Below are positions 10,912-23,261 of a DNA stretch of 64,000 nt, piece by piece (position 1 is the stretch's first letter; each line of letters opens with the position of its first letter). This DNA is from Achatina immaculata (taxonomy: Eukaryota > Mollusca > Gastropoda > Stylommatophora > Achatinidae): the NCBI GenBank assembly GCA_009760885.1, contig CM019701.1, positions 19,770,630-19,834,629 of the forward strand, given 5' to 3'. The translations under genes and the position numbers were made by a program. Below the pieces are notes generated by a model. The model made no database searches and was not told the DNA's origin. It was given only the letters and a program-made list of their open reading frames with translations.

Positions 10912-11318
10912 TCATTAATTCATTCATTCATTTGCATGTCCCTTGCGGAACTTTGCCTCCCAAACAGCACTCCTGTAGGCCTCTCGGTTGTGAGCAAGAT
11001 GGCCTGCCGCTGCTGCATCCATTTGCAGATCATCAACGATGTCTTGCAGCCATATTCGTTTTGGTCTTCCTCTCTTTCTTGTTCCCATTATGTATCCTTC
11101 CAATACGGTCTTCTCTAAATTATCATGACGTTTAATGTGTCCAAAATATTTAAGTTTTCTCTCTTTAATCCTCTTTACTAGCTAGCCTTCTTCAATATTA
11201 AGTTCTTGTAGTATAGATATATTTGATCTTTTTTGTGTCCATGATATTTGGAGAACTCTTCTGTAGCATTTACATTCAAAGGCATTTATGTGTTTCTCAG
11301 CTGTTTTGTTAAGAGATA
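10912..11318 (-). mobile_element. LINE-B 3' end
   Basis: Begins with an (attc)n tail and matches the 3' part of LINE-B at 18205-18600 (tttgcatgtcccttgcggaa, cttgcagccatattcg). Truncated where LINE-A begins at about 11320. Confidence 0.85.
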
Positions 11319-11319
11319 A

Positions 11320-13135
11320 TACTACCGAAAAAAATCAGCCATTAAAAATAAATGGATGACAGACGACATCTTAGGACTGATGGACAAGAGGAGGAGGAGT
11401 AAAACAAACCAAGAAAAATATAGCAAGATAATAATAATAAAGAAATAATATGCAAATGCAGAGAAGCAAAGGAAGTGTGGTTAAATGAACAGGGCAGACA
11501 AATAGAGGACTCCCATAATAAAGATAGCAAAAGTACGCATAAATGAATTAGTGAACTCACAGGCAGGAAGACAAAATAAACTACAGGATGCCTGAAATCG
11601 AAAGAAGGTAAAATGTTAATGGGAAAAGAAGACATTGTGGTGGACAGAGTACATCGGTGAGCTATATAGAGGAGAAAGACCAGAATTAACACCAAATACT
11701 GATGGACCACCAATACTTGAAGATGAAATCATAGATGCCATCAAACACATGAAGAAAGGAAAAGCGATTGGGCCTGATAACATAACAATAGAAGAAATAG
11801 AGTCACTAGAGGAGATAGGAATAAAAATAATAACCAAGTTACTGAATGACATTTACAACAGTGGTTATATGCTTAAATCCACGTTTATAACACTACCAAA
11901 CGAATCAGGTGCAAGGGAATGTGATGACCACCGGAATATCAGCCTCTCATGTCACATAACGAAGCTACTTTTGAAAATTATTATGAGAAGAACAAGGAAA
12001 AAGAAACAAATGGAAATAGCAGATGACTTGGCTTAGTTGAAGGGAAGGGAACACACAATGCCATTTATGCTTTACGAACACTAACAGAAAGAGCTTTAGA
12101 AGTACAGAAAGATCTCTACTTATGCGTCATTGATTTACACCAAGGCATTCGACAAGGTGAAACATAGTGAAATTGTTAAAGTGTTTGAAGACATCAACAT
12201 AGATGGCAAAGACCTGAGGATTGTAAAACGTCTATACTGGCAGCAAGAAGCAGCCATTCGAGTTGAAAATAAAACTGGAAAATATCAACCTATAAAACAA
12301 GGGGTGCGACAAGGATTTGTACTATCTCCACACCTTTTTTCTCTGTACAACGAGAATATTCTAAGAACGATCATCACAGAACCAGGCATAAAAATTGAAG
12401 GATACAATATTAACAACCTTCGGTATGCTGACGACACAGTACTGATAGCTGAGAACCAACAAGACTTGCAAAATCTCTTGGATAAAGTCACTAAAGAAAG
12501 TGAACAGAAAGGCCTTACTTTATACATAAAAAAGACAATGGTTATATCTAAGAAACAGAATCCACCAACGTGCAGTATAAAATTAAATGGAACTATTCTA
12601 AAGTAGGTGCAGAAATTCAAATATCTTGGAGCAGTAATAACTTCAGATAGGAAATGCAGAACAGAAATTAGGAACAGAATAGGCCAAGCAAAGACTGCAT
12701 TTCAGAGAATGAGAAACATATTAGACAACACATCCTTATCAATGAATGTTAGAAAACGAATCCTAAAATGCTATATTGAACCTATCTTGTTATATGGAAG
12801 TGAATCATGGACAATAGGCAGGTCTGCACAAAAATTATTGGAAGCAGCAGAAATGTGGTTTATTAGAAAATGTTGCTTATCCCCTGGATAGCAAAAAATA
12901 ACTAATGAAGAATGTATGAGAAGAGCTGGAGAGACAAACAAAATCTTGTTTAAAAAAATAGAAGGAAGAAGATCAAGAGGAAGACCAAGAGAAATGATAC
13001 TGGAAAGTATCATTATGACGGGATGGTGTAAGAGGAGATCACCAACTGAGCTGATGGTCTGCATGAAGGATCGTGTACTCTGAAGAAGCATAATAGCCAA
13101 CGCCAGTCGGCACGGCACCTGATGATGATGATGAT
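11320..13135 (+). mobile_element. LINE-A, 5'-truncated copy
   Basis: Collinear with 60770-62680. It lacks the endonuclease and starts within the linker. RT parts include GPDNITIEEIE (11635-12036), AFDKVKHSEIVK, GVRQGFVLSPHLF and LRYADDTVLIAENQ (12130-12606), then the C-terminal tail to ccagtcggcacggcacctga and a (tga)n tail. Several stops and frameshifts; the Cys of RQGCVLS is Phe here. Confidence 0.92.
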
Positions 13136-13139
13136 GAAT

Positions 13140-14282
13140 ATCTAAATCGTTGTCGTTCTCTTGTTTTCTCTCCTTTCTTCCTCTCTCGCCCCACCCCTAC
13201 CCCCCAATCTAGGAGTATGATTTTCATTATTGTGTTATGCTTTTGATATGATCGAAATATATTAAATGTCACGCTTTGTTACTTCTCTTTTCAGTGACAA
13301 AATTCATGTCTGGGATATACAATAACAGACGATAGGAAAGACGAGATGGATGAGGAATGGACTTTTAAAATAACTAGCCATGTTCATAGTTCGAGACATG
13401 AAGCGCTGCAACTGTGAGCCAGTACATTCTACACTCTTCTACTGCATCAGTCGCCAAACACTGATATAAATATTGACGTGATCTCTTATGACTAACTGTC
13501 CGACGAGAACTGAGGATGATCCATCGATTAACTATCTCCTATGGTATAGAAGCTTGGGCATTTAAATAAGAAAATAGAAGCGACAAGTGAGGCCCTTGAA
13601 ATGTGGATACTAAAACAAGGAATTCGGCCAACTTCAAGGACGTCAAAGAAAACAAATAATGTAGCACTAATTCGTTTGAAACTAAACAAAAAATATGTTA
13701 TATTAAATATACAAAACATATTTTTTGCACAGTTTTATTGCCCTCAAGCACCACAATAACGCAAAAAAGTAATTACTTTTAAAAAATCAAACTAAAATTC
13801 ACAATTTCTGTGCGAAATCATCATAGCTGTTGCTTTCAAAATCGCATATGAAGTTATTTTCACACTGTGTTCATTACCTGACACTTCAATCCCAGAATAC
13901 ATGTTTAATTATGTTAAAAATGCATTTGACATTTTGGTTTCACACAACACACTAAGAAGTGCTAAATGATTTCTGCGTGCGTGTTGTGAGTGTTCTGTAA
14001 GTAGTTTTGCATATACGTGTGTATGTATGTATATATAGATACCAGCAGCATACACGTATAGTTTTCTCTACGTATATCACTAATGCACTGTGATGTATAT
14101 ATGTTTACAAGCGTACATATGAAATATACACAGTCACAGTAATAAAGTGGAAAATAATTTATGCGTAAAAGAAAGCCAGGCAAAATGTTATTATTTTTTA
14201 ACGTTTAAAATGATAACAGTACTATTTTCTTTCACGTAACGTCTTGATAATTTAGAGAAGACCGTCTTGGAAAAGTACATAA
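13140..14282. other. No gene seen
   Basis: AT-rich, non-repetitive DNA with only short frames. Confidence 0.45.
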
Positions 14283-14283
14283 T

Positions 14284-14323
<40 letters not shown>

Positions 14324-14345
14324 GAAGAAGAAGAAGAAGACCAAG
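14283..14345. repeat. (GA)n then (GAA)n microsatellite
   Basis: A GA dinucleotide run of about 19 units passing into GAA triplets, directly ahead of a LINE-B tail. Confidence 0.9.
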
Positions 14346-14485
14346 GCGAAGATGGCTGTAAGACATCGATGATCTACGAATGGAGGCATCACCAACAGGG
14401 CATCTTGCTTACAACCGAGAGGTCTACAGGAGACCTGTTAGGGAGGCAAAGTTCAGCAAGGAACATGCAAATGACTGACTGATAT
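14346..14485 (+). mobile_element. LINE-B 3' end fragment
   Basis: cttgcttacaaccgagaggt and catgcaaatgactgactga match, in reverse complement, the LINE-B tail at 10925-11050 and, directly, 63500-63592. Confidence 0.8.
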
Positions 14486-14489
14486 TTTC

Positions 14490-15310
14490 TTTATAACATG
14501 TTTTTCGACTCCTATTACGATAAATAATATATTTTTTTAATAAGGCATATCTCGAGACGGCAGAGGGAGGATTATATCAATGCCAATGGGCCATACAAAA
14601 TGTGAAAGAACATTTTAAGATTCTTTGCAGAAAGGGTGGATACAGAACTCAAATTATGTTGTACAAGTATTATCTTTGACAAATGTCCATAACCAAGGAA
14701 GATTCAAGACAAAAAAAAAATAGAATTACAACCATGATGTGTATCACCTTTAGGATTCACGGAGTACTTACTATAGACACAGCTATATTAAGTCTGGCAG
14801 GATAAAATCTGATATTATATATCAGAAAAAACCAACCAGTGATCAAAGGAAGTGATGTCATATGGCAGATCTTTGTACAAATTCTCGCAAGAACAACGTT
14901 GTACGAGATTTGATATAACGCGGTGCTCACTATATCCTTGGGAGCAAAAATAACAATGCTAGAGGGATGGAGTCGTTATCAGAGTCAGCGAATCATAGTT
15001 ACCCAACACCCTATCCTAATGTTTCGCAGGGCGCATATCCACAGGCTGTTACTTTTCTTTAAACTGGGCTCAGCATGGTCTACGTCGTAGTTCCGACTGT
15101 TTGCTTATTATGACCACTTACAGATTTAAACAAACGACTCTAACTTGCTTCCAGTCCAGCACGATGCCTGAGCGTCAAGACTGCCACTGCTTCGACAGCA
15201 GGGAACACAAGTTCGTAGTTTCAGAGAGACTATGGAAGAAAACCGTGGAAATACGTACAGACGAGGCTCCATAGTTTCCTGTTTAAATGTGAATTGCGCC
15301 CTTCTGTCCA
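14490..15310. other. No gene seen
   Basis: Non-repetitive sequence without a supported gene or recognised element. Confidence 0.4.
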
Positions 15311-15311
15311 T

Positions 15312-15885
15312 CATCATCATCATCATCATCATTATTATCATCATCATCATCATGTGCCGTGCCGACTGGCGTTGGCTATTATGCTTCTCCAGAGTACACG
15401 ATCCTTCTCTGCAGGGCATTAGCTCAGTTGGTGATCTCCTCTCACACCATCCCGTCAGACTGTCCAGTATCATTTCTCTTGGTCTTCCTCTTGATCTTCT
15501 CCCCTCTATTTTTCCTGTTGTTATAGTATTTTCAATGCCCCCTCTTCTCATTGCATGTCCTATGAAAGTACATTGTCTCTCTCTTATCTTTATGACAAGG
15601 TTTTTTTTTTGTCTTTCCAGCTCTTCTCATACATTCTTCATTAGTTATTTTTGCTGTCCAGGGGATTCGCAACATTCTTCTAATAAACCACATTTCTGCT
15701 GCTTCCAATGATTTTGGTGCAGACTTGCCTATTGTCCATGATTCACTTCCATATAACAAGATAAGTTCAATATAGCATTTTAGGACTTGTTTTCTAACAT
15801 TCATTGATAAAGATGTGTTGGCTAATATGTTTCTCATTCTCTGAAATGCAGTCTTTGCTTGGTCTATTCTGTTCTTCTGTGCTGC
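15312..15885 (-). mobile_element. LINE-A 3' end
   Basis: (atc)n tail, then ccgtgccgactggcgttggc and the C-terminal region on the minus strand ([34 protein letters not shown]). Matches 62180-62670 in reverse complement. Confidence 0.9.
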
Positions 15886-15889
15886 ACCG

Positions 15890-16630
15890 TCTGATAAATT
15901 ACAGACTGGCCATCATAAATAACAATTCACCAAGTAACTGTGATGAGCATTTGCGTTCCGCAATTTTTCTCACATTTCTGCCGTCCAGACGAAATTTTGA
16001 TAGTAGCGTGATGGAAGTGATGTCTGTGTGCCTGCATAAGGTGTGAAGACCCATAGCTGACCTGCTAGTGTCAGGATTGGCGAAGCATATATGACCAGTA
16101 TCCTGTTCAACTCCTCCGTTGATACCCCACGCCCTCCAACCCCAGTTACAAACCTAGCCTGGTCAACGGGGCAGGGGTTGCCATAATCCACAAGGTGGTG
16201 GAATCTGTTAAAGAAGCATTTCACACCACTTGCTTTTTTTTTAAGCCTCACTCAGGGACTCAATAAGTAGCCACCACAACCCGTCTTCCCAAGCCGGCGT
16301 GATGCTTCGCCTCAACACCTTCAATTCGTCGGCTTGCAAAGAACATCAGCTCGAAGTTCCAGGGAGATAAAAGAAAAAGAAGGAGAAGGAAGTGTGTCTG
16401 CACGCTTATTCTTGGGGCAATTGTAGTGGCTGTCTGCCAAATTCTGTTGGTTTGTTTATGCTCTGCTAACATCTGGACTTTTTTTTCTTTTTTTTTTTTT
16501 TTGCAGTCTGCATGGTAGATAAGAGTCAGACGTTTTAAGGACAGACAGTCACGTGACTGAGAATGTGACATATTTTGTAACTGCATTTGTTCCATTCAGT
16601 TTCTGTTTCACTCTTAATGATGCTAAATTG
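15890..16630. other. No gene seen; GC-richer patch at 16040-16260
   Basis: The patch (tcaacggggcaggggttgcc, cacaaggtggtggaatctgt) looks like a transposon piece but I could not match it to another copy in this window. A poly-T stretch ends at about 16502. Confidence 0.35.
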
Positions 16631-16631
16631 C

Positions 16632-16811
16632 TTTTGGGCAAGCCTTATTCTGCAAGTAGTCCCAGTGCACGGAGGAGCTGTAACTGTCCCCTTTTGGGCA
16701 AGCCTTATTCTGCAAGTAGTCCCAGTGCACGGAGGAGCTGTAACTGTCCCCTTTTGGGCAAGCCTTATTCTGCAAGTAGTCCCAGTGCACGGAGGAGCTG
16801 TAACTGTCCCC
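16632..16811. repeat. Three identical 60-bp tandem units
   Basis: Units at 16632-16691, 16692-16751 and 16752-16811 appear base-for-base identical (each contains gggcaagccttattctgcaa and cagtgcacggaggagctg). The period is divisible by three, which creates long but meaningless frames on both strands. Confidence 0.95.
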
Positions 16812-17160
16812 TGACAATATTGTTTCACTAGAACACCCAGTACCCTCCAACCATTATGTTGATGTATGCGTTTGCCTGATTATTCTTGCTGTCTGTGCAA
16901 TTATCCCCAGCCCAAGGTAGTCAATGACTTAATGCAAACATCCTCAGCCCAAGGTCTCACAGGTGGTTAAGTTTATTTTGTAAATGTTTTCAAGTTCTTG
17001 GGCTACTTGTTCTTGATGTTTTTTTAAAAATCTCTTTCTTTCTCATCTATTTCTTCCTTTTGTAAACTTCTTAAGTGTTCAGGTGCTAGGTCATGCTGAT
17101 TTGTTATTTTTCCTGAATGCAGTTTTGTCCAGGCTCTAGTGCCAGTCCTATAATCCTGTC

Positions 17161-17366
17161 TCACGGGTGATCAGAAAAAGAAGATGGACGTATGTCGGTC
17201 ACGCGATGAGAAGAAACAGCCAGAGAATCACAAAACCAGCTATCAAGTGGAACACAACAGCCCGAAGGAAAAAAAAATCGACTATGTGAAACTCCAAAGA
17301 GGACATTGTTAAGAGAGGCCATTTTAGTGGGCATAACATCCCTTGATGAGGTTGAAAAGCTCATAA
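17161..17366 (+). mobile_element. LINE-C 3' end, left piece of split copy
   Basis: Reads the [12 protein letters not shown] region in degraded form and continues to cccttgatgaggttgaaaag, where it is interrupted. The right piece resumes at about 17702. Confidence 0.8.
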
Positions 17367-17633
17367 AAAAATATATAAACTAAGAAAAAAGTAGGAAAAA
17401 AAAATGAATAGAGCACTTAGCTGTAACTTACAGTTTCTTAGCTGTAACTTACAGCTAAGTGCTCTATTCATTTTTTTTAAACACAGCAATCATGTGAATT
17501 TATACATTATCTCCTCTCTCTATTTTTTTGTCCTGTGTGTTTTTGTATGATTAAGGCTCACGCGGAAACGTCACAACTGTGTGTTCGTTATGTAATAAAG
17601 CTGTTACTACATTTTTCTTAGTTTATATATTTT
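17367..17633. mobile_element. Foldback element with 27-bp inverted ends and internal hairpin
   Basis: Ends at 17367-17393 and 17607-17633 are inverted repeats with one mismatch (core atataaactaagaaaaa). Inside, 17396-17425 and 17448-17477 form a perfect 30-bp inverted repeat around a 22-base loop. It sits within a LINE-C 3' end. No coding sequence; it looks like a MITE or foldback element. The outer boundary towards 17700 is unclear. Confidence 0.65.
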
Positions 17634-17701
17634 GGTATCACAGCTTTACTGCAGTAGATCCATGTATAGTTACCTACTTATACACTGATTATTGTGTTAC
17701 C

Positions 17702-17778
17702 GAAAACAGAAAAAACTTGACGAACTACCTTGCGAGCCCTATGTGACGTTTAACGGCACGGGAAGGATGTAAGAATCA
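17702..17778 (+). mobile_element. LINE-C 3' end, right piece
   Basis: Resumes with gaaaacagaaaaaacttgac, then gcgagccctatgtgacgttt and acggcacgggaaggatgtaa, the standard LINE-C terminus. Confidence 0.8.
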
Positions 17779-17794
17779 TATCATACCCTAGAGG

Positions 17795-17880
17795 TACACA
17801 AGAATATAATGTTAGTGCCCATACTTTCCTTGATCTGTCAGCACAACGCCTAGCTGTCTTCTCTTTCTCAGCTTCAGAAA
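17795..17880 (-). mobile_element. SINE-1 tail fragment
   Basis: ttagtgcccatactttcctt and cacaacgcctagctgtcttc match the 3' half of SINE-1 in reverse complement. Confidence 0.65.
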
Positions 17881-18204
17881 ATTCTGCACCAGTTTCACGC
17901 CATTTAGTCAGGTTTGATTGATAACATTGATAACATCAGTGTCAAGTCATACATTCTTGGACTATATGCTCTGGTATCTCATCTCCATTCCTCAGCCAAT
18001 GCTATCTTGCCATCAAGCTGCTATTAGCAAAACAAACAGAAGAAACCTGAAATGTTTTGTTTCCTTCCAATTACATGGTCTGAAAAGATTGATTAAACTT
18101 TTTCATGAGTTAAAAAAAATTAATTAATTAATATCATTTGTAAAGAGAACTAGAGTTAAGGAGCAAGATAATAAAGAATGAGGATGCTGAGATAAAATGA
18201 TAAT

Positions 18205-20500
18205 AAACCATTCATTCATTCATTCATTCAATGTCCTTTGTGGAACTTTGCCTCCCTTTGCACTCCTGTAAGACTCTTGGTTGTAAGCAAGATGCCCTGC
18301 TGCTGATGCATCCATTTGCAGATCAACGGTGTCTTGCAACCACCATCTTCACCTTGGTCTTCCTCTCTTTTTCCCATTGTGTACCTTTCCAAGACGGTCT
18401 TCTCTAGATTATCATGACAGATGATATCATGATTATTAGTGTCTGTTTAATCCTCTTTACTAGCCAGCCTTCTTCAATATTAAGCTCTTGCAGTATGGAT
18501 ATATTTGGTTTTTTTTTTGTGTCCATGATATTTGAAGAACTCTTCTGTAGCATTTACATTCAAAGGTGATTATGTGTTTCTCAGCTGTTTTAGATGTTTT
18601 ACTTTCTGAAGAGCGATAGATGTCCTCCTTTTAATTTCCCTCATTGTATCTCCATTATTAGTTAGTAGTGATCCAAGATATTCGAAACTCTCCACTTCTT
18701 CCAATTTTTCATCATTGATATATATTTCAGCTGCTTTATTTGTTTTATCTGTCAGTTGTCATCAATTTAGTTTTCTTCACATTAAGATAGAGGTTTTGCT
18801 CTTCACTATTCTGACATAATTAGTTCTTCTATTCCTTTTTGTGTTGTGGACAGTAATACTGTGTCATCAACATATCTAATCTGTGGTATTTCATAACCTC
18901 CAATTGTTATGGCATCGTAATATTCTTTGCCTACATCTTCTCTAACATTTCTCATTATATTTTCAGTGTACAAATTAAATAAATAAGGTGACAATATGCA
19001 CCCCTGACTGACCCCATGTTTTATGTCAAACCAAGTTGTTGTTTCACCATTTATTCTTACTGCTGCCTGTTAGTCTAGGTACAGCAGTGATGTTAATTGT
19101 ATCTAATGTGTTGGAAATCCCATTTTTTCCATTATTTCCCAATGTTTCTGGTGTTGTACACAATCAAATGCCTTTGAATAGTTCTATGTAAGATAGATTC
19201 ACATTAAACTTTCTGCATTTCTCTATTATTAATCTTATATTGAATATATGCACCAGATCTGGTGATCCTCTTCCTTGCCTGAAACCAGCTTGGACCATAT
19301 TGACTTCTTCTATTTTCTTACAAAGTTTACCCATTAAGATTTTTAACAGAATTTTACTGGCATGACTAATCAGGGCAACAGTTCTGTAGTTTGTGCATAA
19401 TTTCAGGTTACCCTTTTTTTGGCAGTGGTATGAATACAGTTCTTTTCCATTCTTTTGGCCATATACCTGAATGCCATATCTTTTTACATAATGCATGATA
19501 GATTGTTGCACATTCCTTTCCTCCTGCTTTAATAAATTCAACTGTTATCTCATCACGTCCTGGTGATTTACCATTTTTCAGATTCTTTACTGCCCATACA
19601 ACTTCTTCTATTTTCAGTTCAGGTTCTTTTTCCTCCAATAATAATTCACACTGTAGATTTCTGCTTTCACAGTCAGTTGTTTCATACATTCCTCTACAAT
19701 ATTCCTTCCGTCTTTCTAGAATTTCATCTGAATCTGTCAAGGTCTCCCCATCTTGTTACAAATTACATTTAGCTTAGGTGTGGCATTTCTCATCAATGTC
19801 TTCATTTCTTTAAACATTTCACTATCTCTTATACACTTCTGATGTCCTTCTATTCTTTCACAACAATCTTGTATGTATTCTTGTATGTCTTTTCTTATGT
19901 TTCTTCATACTTCTTTTGTTAAAGATTTATATTTCTCTTTGTTGGTTTTTGTCACTTTCCATTGCATCTTCATTTCTTTACGTTGTTTTATCAGTTCTAG
20001 TGTGCCTGCTGTAATCCATCCATTCTTTTGTGTTTTCTTTAGTGAAATCATGTCTTTAGCTGTTGTTATTAAGATATCTCTGGCCTGCGTAGCCAATTCA
20101 TCTGGTGTTATCTCCTCCTGTACAACCATCAGGATTTTGAAATGGTTCTTTACTTCTATACTGTATTGTTCTGGTATTTTTGTAAGATCAAAGTGGAGTG
20201 GTCTTGATCCCCTACCTTTTTTTATCTTTATCTTCATGTCTGCTATTAATATCCCATGGTCTCGTGTCACAATCAGCACCTGGTAACGTTTTTGCTGATG
20301 TTATACTTGATCTCCACCTTCTTTGCACTAAAATGTAATCTATTTGATTCTTGGTTTTCCTATCACGTGATGTCCATGTGTAAATTATTCTTGGATGTTG
20401 TGTAAATAGTGTGTTAGCAATCATTAGCTGATTTTCCATGCAAAATGCCATTAGACTGTCAGCTGCCTCATTTCTATGTCTTAATAAACCTACAGTTATT
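18205..20500 (-). mobile_element. LINE-B, long 5'-truncated copy
   Basis: From the 5' side (20500 down): the end of an APE endonuclease (RIIYTWTSRDRKTKNQIDYI at 20212-20451), the endonuclease-RT linker (19905-20279), then RT: KNGKSPGRDEITVEFIKAG (19408-19740), YRTVALISHASKILLKIL (19164-19541), MSPYLFNLYTENIMRN and IRYVDDTVLLST (18806-18994, catalytic YVDD). The 3' UTR ends in (attc)n at about 18210-18230. Stops and frameshifts throughout; RTE-like. Confidence 0.9.
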
Positions 20501-20514
20501 AATTAAGTTCATTG

Positions 20515-20900
20515 TTCCATAACTCTTACATCTTACATCCTTCCCGTGGTGTTAAATGTCATATAGGGCTCGTTAGGTAGATTACCAAGATTTCCTATTT
20601 TCCACAAGCTTTTCAACCTTATCAAGGGATGTTATTCCCACTAAGTTGGCCTCTCGTAACAATGTCCTCTTTGGAGTTTCACGTGGTCGACCTCTTTTTC
20701 TTTGGCTTTGTGAGTTCCACTTGATAGCTTGTTTTCAGATTCTCTGGTTGTTTCTTCTCAGTACATTATCAACATATGTCCATCTTATTTTTCTGATCAC
20801 CCTCATGGGTGTTTCATAACAGTTTGTTGTTTGCTCATGTCTTATCTCTGCATTGTTCTCGAATTTATTTGAATTTATTCAGTATTATTATTCATCCTTA
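20515..20900 (-). mobile_element. LINE-C 3' end
   Basis: cttacatccttcccgtggtg start, then ttgaggttg-type and RGRP-type C-terminal region in reverse complement to about 20900. Confidence 0.85.
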
Positions 20901-21189
20901 TTTGATATAGAACCAAGATGAAGCCTTGATCTTATAGTGTCTTTCTTTTGCTGATTGTGCAGTCACTGCTACTCATTGTAAAGTTGCTTTACTTTCTTTT
21001 CAGACTATAAAAAATGTTCTAAATCTGCACCTTATCCCACTTTTCTTCCTTTGCTTCTCTGCTTTAAAATGCAATACCCAAATGCTAAAAATAATTAACA
21101 GTAATCTGTATATGGGTAGAAATGGCAGTCAAAAATAGGAGGCAGAAAGAAACAAATATTTTTGTAGGAAAAATGAAATATGCTGACAA

Positions 21190-22999
21190 AATATATTAAT
21201 CTTTATTCATTGTTTCATGAAACAGAAAATGAAGACTGGCAAGGCAAGTGCATATAGGTCACATCTGTAATACTATAAACATCATTTTTCAATTTATCAA
21301 TGTCATTATTATTTACTATTCACAACCACACAGGTATAGAAACTTTGGAGTTTCTACATCGTAATTTTTATAAATAACTACATAAGTCCAGGGTATGACT
21401 GATTCAGTGGTTAGACATTTGTCTAGTGAGAACCATCTTTAGTTGTGTTCCGTGAAGTGTGTACACATGTTTAGTAAAATCACTTTATGTGTACCTGAAA
21501 GTTATAACAAACTTCTTCACTTATGCTTGAAACATAGCACTTATGAACACTACCTATTTTGTCAGAAATTGACTTCAGATACAAATTTTTGTTTTATAAA
21601 TTAAGAGGTATTTTACAAACAGGATAAGATTCCAGAACATGTGCTTCAAAGGTGCCCAAGTTATGCAGACATTTGCTAAGAAACCTAAATCAAAGGTACA
21701 GAAGCTACAAGATTTAGAACCTGCAGCAAACAGCACATGTCTTCCCGTAGACAATTCTAGATTTAATGTGACCTAGTATCTGATCACTGAAGAAGAAATG
21801 TACAAAAGAAGAAATGTCTTGGCCACAAAAGGTCTTATTTAAAAAAAAACAATAAAACATCAAATTTTACAAGTCAAAGAGGACAGGGAATGAAGATGAA
21901 GAAAAGGAAAACAGAAATATGCTCAAAAACACAAAAACTGTTGATGGAACATTGATTGAAACCATGTGCCTTATAGATCTAATGCAAATGACAGTTGGTC
22001 AACTCTTGGTCATTTCAAGATTTATGGCATAGAAATATTTTTGTTTTAAATTTTCAGAGAGTCAAAACATGTTTTTGTATAGAAATATTTAGTACACTTT
22101 GAATGCAAATAAAAAAAACATAGATAAATGTAAAATGTAAAGTCCCTGTTTCCATACCATTAAGGCATTCTGGGGATACTGTGTTAGTTCCCTATTTCCA
22201 AGACCAATGGCATATGAAAGTGTGATGGTCAGTATCACATTTGGCCAAATTTACCTTCCAAGATTTCTCTGGTACCCATTTTTAGAGGCTGGGAGGACCC
22301 TGGAACTTTCTGGTGAGATGGTACCAGAAAAAAATCCCTACTGCTGGGACTTGAACCTGGTACCACTGGATTAGTAAACTGAGTACCTAACCACTCAGCT
22401 AACCAGACAACCTAAAGAAACACTTCAAGTTTTAAGAAAACTGTTGGTGGAACTATTACATGTATATTTTTTAAACAAAATATGCACTGAACAGACAAAG
22501 TTCTCACAGCAATGCAGGTACTAATATCTCATACAAAAATAATTGTCAACAAGTACAATCAAAAAGTGTACACACTTTCATCACCTCACATTTGAATGAG
22601 AGGCAAGAATACTGCTGAGACTTGGAGTATCAAAATCTAAAACAAACAGAACACAAATACTGAACTGGGCACAAAATTATCTCATATGTTCTGTGTTAAA
22701 GTCCATTACTATGTCAAAAAGCACCATAATATAAATAAAATTGTACACATTTACATTTTCATTGAAAATTTTCTCCAGTATAGTACATTCAACATAATAC
22801 CAACACATAAGTAAATGAAGTTTGAGTGTAAGAGAATTTTCAGTACTTATATACAAATAAAAAATAAACATTCAAATTCAACAGAACATGCTGCTGAAAT
22901 TAAAGATAACTTCATTGTTCAAAACAATAATAACAACAACAACAACAACAAATGCTGTAAAGTAAACATTTCAACAACAAATGCTGCAAAGCAAACATT
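21190..22999 (-). other. Probable 3' UTR / flank of the Slo2 gene
   Basis: There is no protein-coding signal here. A minus-strand AATAAA (plus-strand tttatt at 21203-21208) and an ATTAAA near 21760 are the only obvious polyadenylation-type hexamers I noticed downstream of the stop. SINE-2 debris occupies 22141-22412. An AAC/AAT microsatellite and a short duplication (two copies of a segment containing aaatgctg, 22949-22990) lie just after the stop. Where the transcript ends is not decided by the sequence. Confidence 0.35.
22141..22412 (-). mobile_element. SINE-2
   Basis: In reverse complement: a tRNA-like head (ctgagtggttaggtactcag, B box ggttcaagtccc), a body, then a tail with caagaat/ccccagaatgcc. 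Matches 51256-51540. Confidence 0.8.
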
Positions 23000-23261
23000 T
23001 CAAATCTTGGATGTCCTGTGAGAAGTATCACTTCCAATTATTGAAATCTCTGGTCTGAGAGTTTTCTTATCCGAAGACGATCGCATGAGTTTGAAACGTC
23101 CCACTTTTATTTCTTTTTTGAAAACTCTTTGTCCTTTTCCTGAAGTTGACACTGATGACATGGGAGACCTGAATGGAGTTCCAGATAAATTTTGTGGACG
23201 TGGGATATAATATCTCTGCTTGCTTGGCTTTGCATACATGGAGGAAGGCTGAATCACATAG
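23000..23261 (-). CDS. SLO2: Slo2 exon w13: terminal coding exon
   Basis: Acceptor is TTATTTGCAG. One base completes Val, then 86 codons follow and a TGA at 23000-23002. It opens [12 protein letters not shown], aligned with YLIRSDPLAHV right after DIV in KCNT1. It then runs through a basic Ser/Thr-rich tail ([19 protein letters not shown]). The last four residues are T-S-K-I, which fits a class I PDZ ligand (Ser/Thr at -2, aliphatic at 0), like the E-T-Q-L end of vertebrate KCNT1. Confidence 0.93.

Noticed and set aside
11342..11852. Minus-strand hydrophobic frames
   Set aside because: Antisense shadows of the LINE-A reverse transcriptase, repeated identically at 60946-61299.
15232..15711. 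Plus-strand frame of 159 codons with a poly-Ile stretch
   Set aside because: Reverse strand of a LINE-A tail with its (atc)n microsatellite.
16553..16850. Overlapping frames on both strands with repeated 20-residue units
   Set aside because: Produced by three identical 60-bp units; open in several frames at once, no start context or domain.
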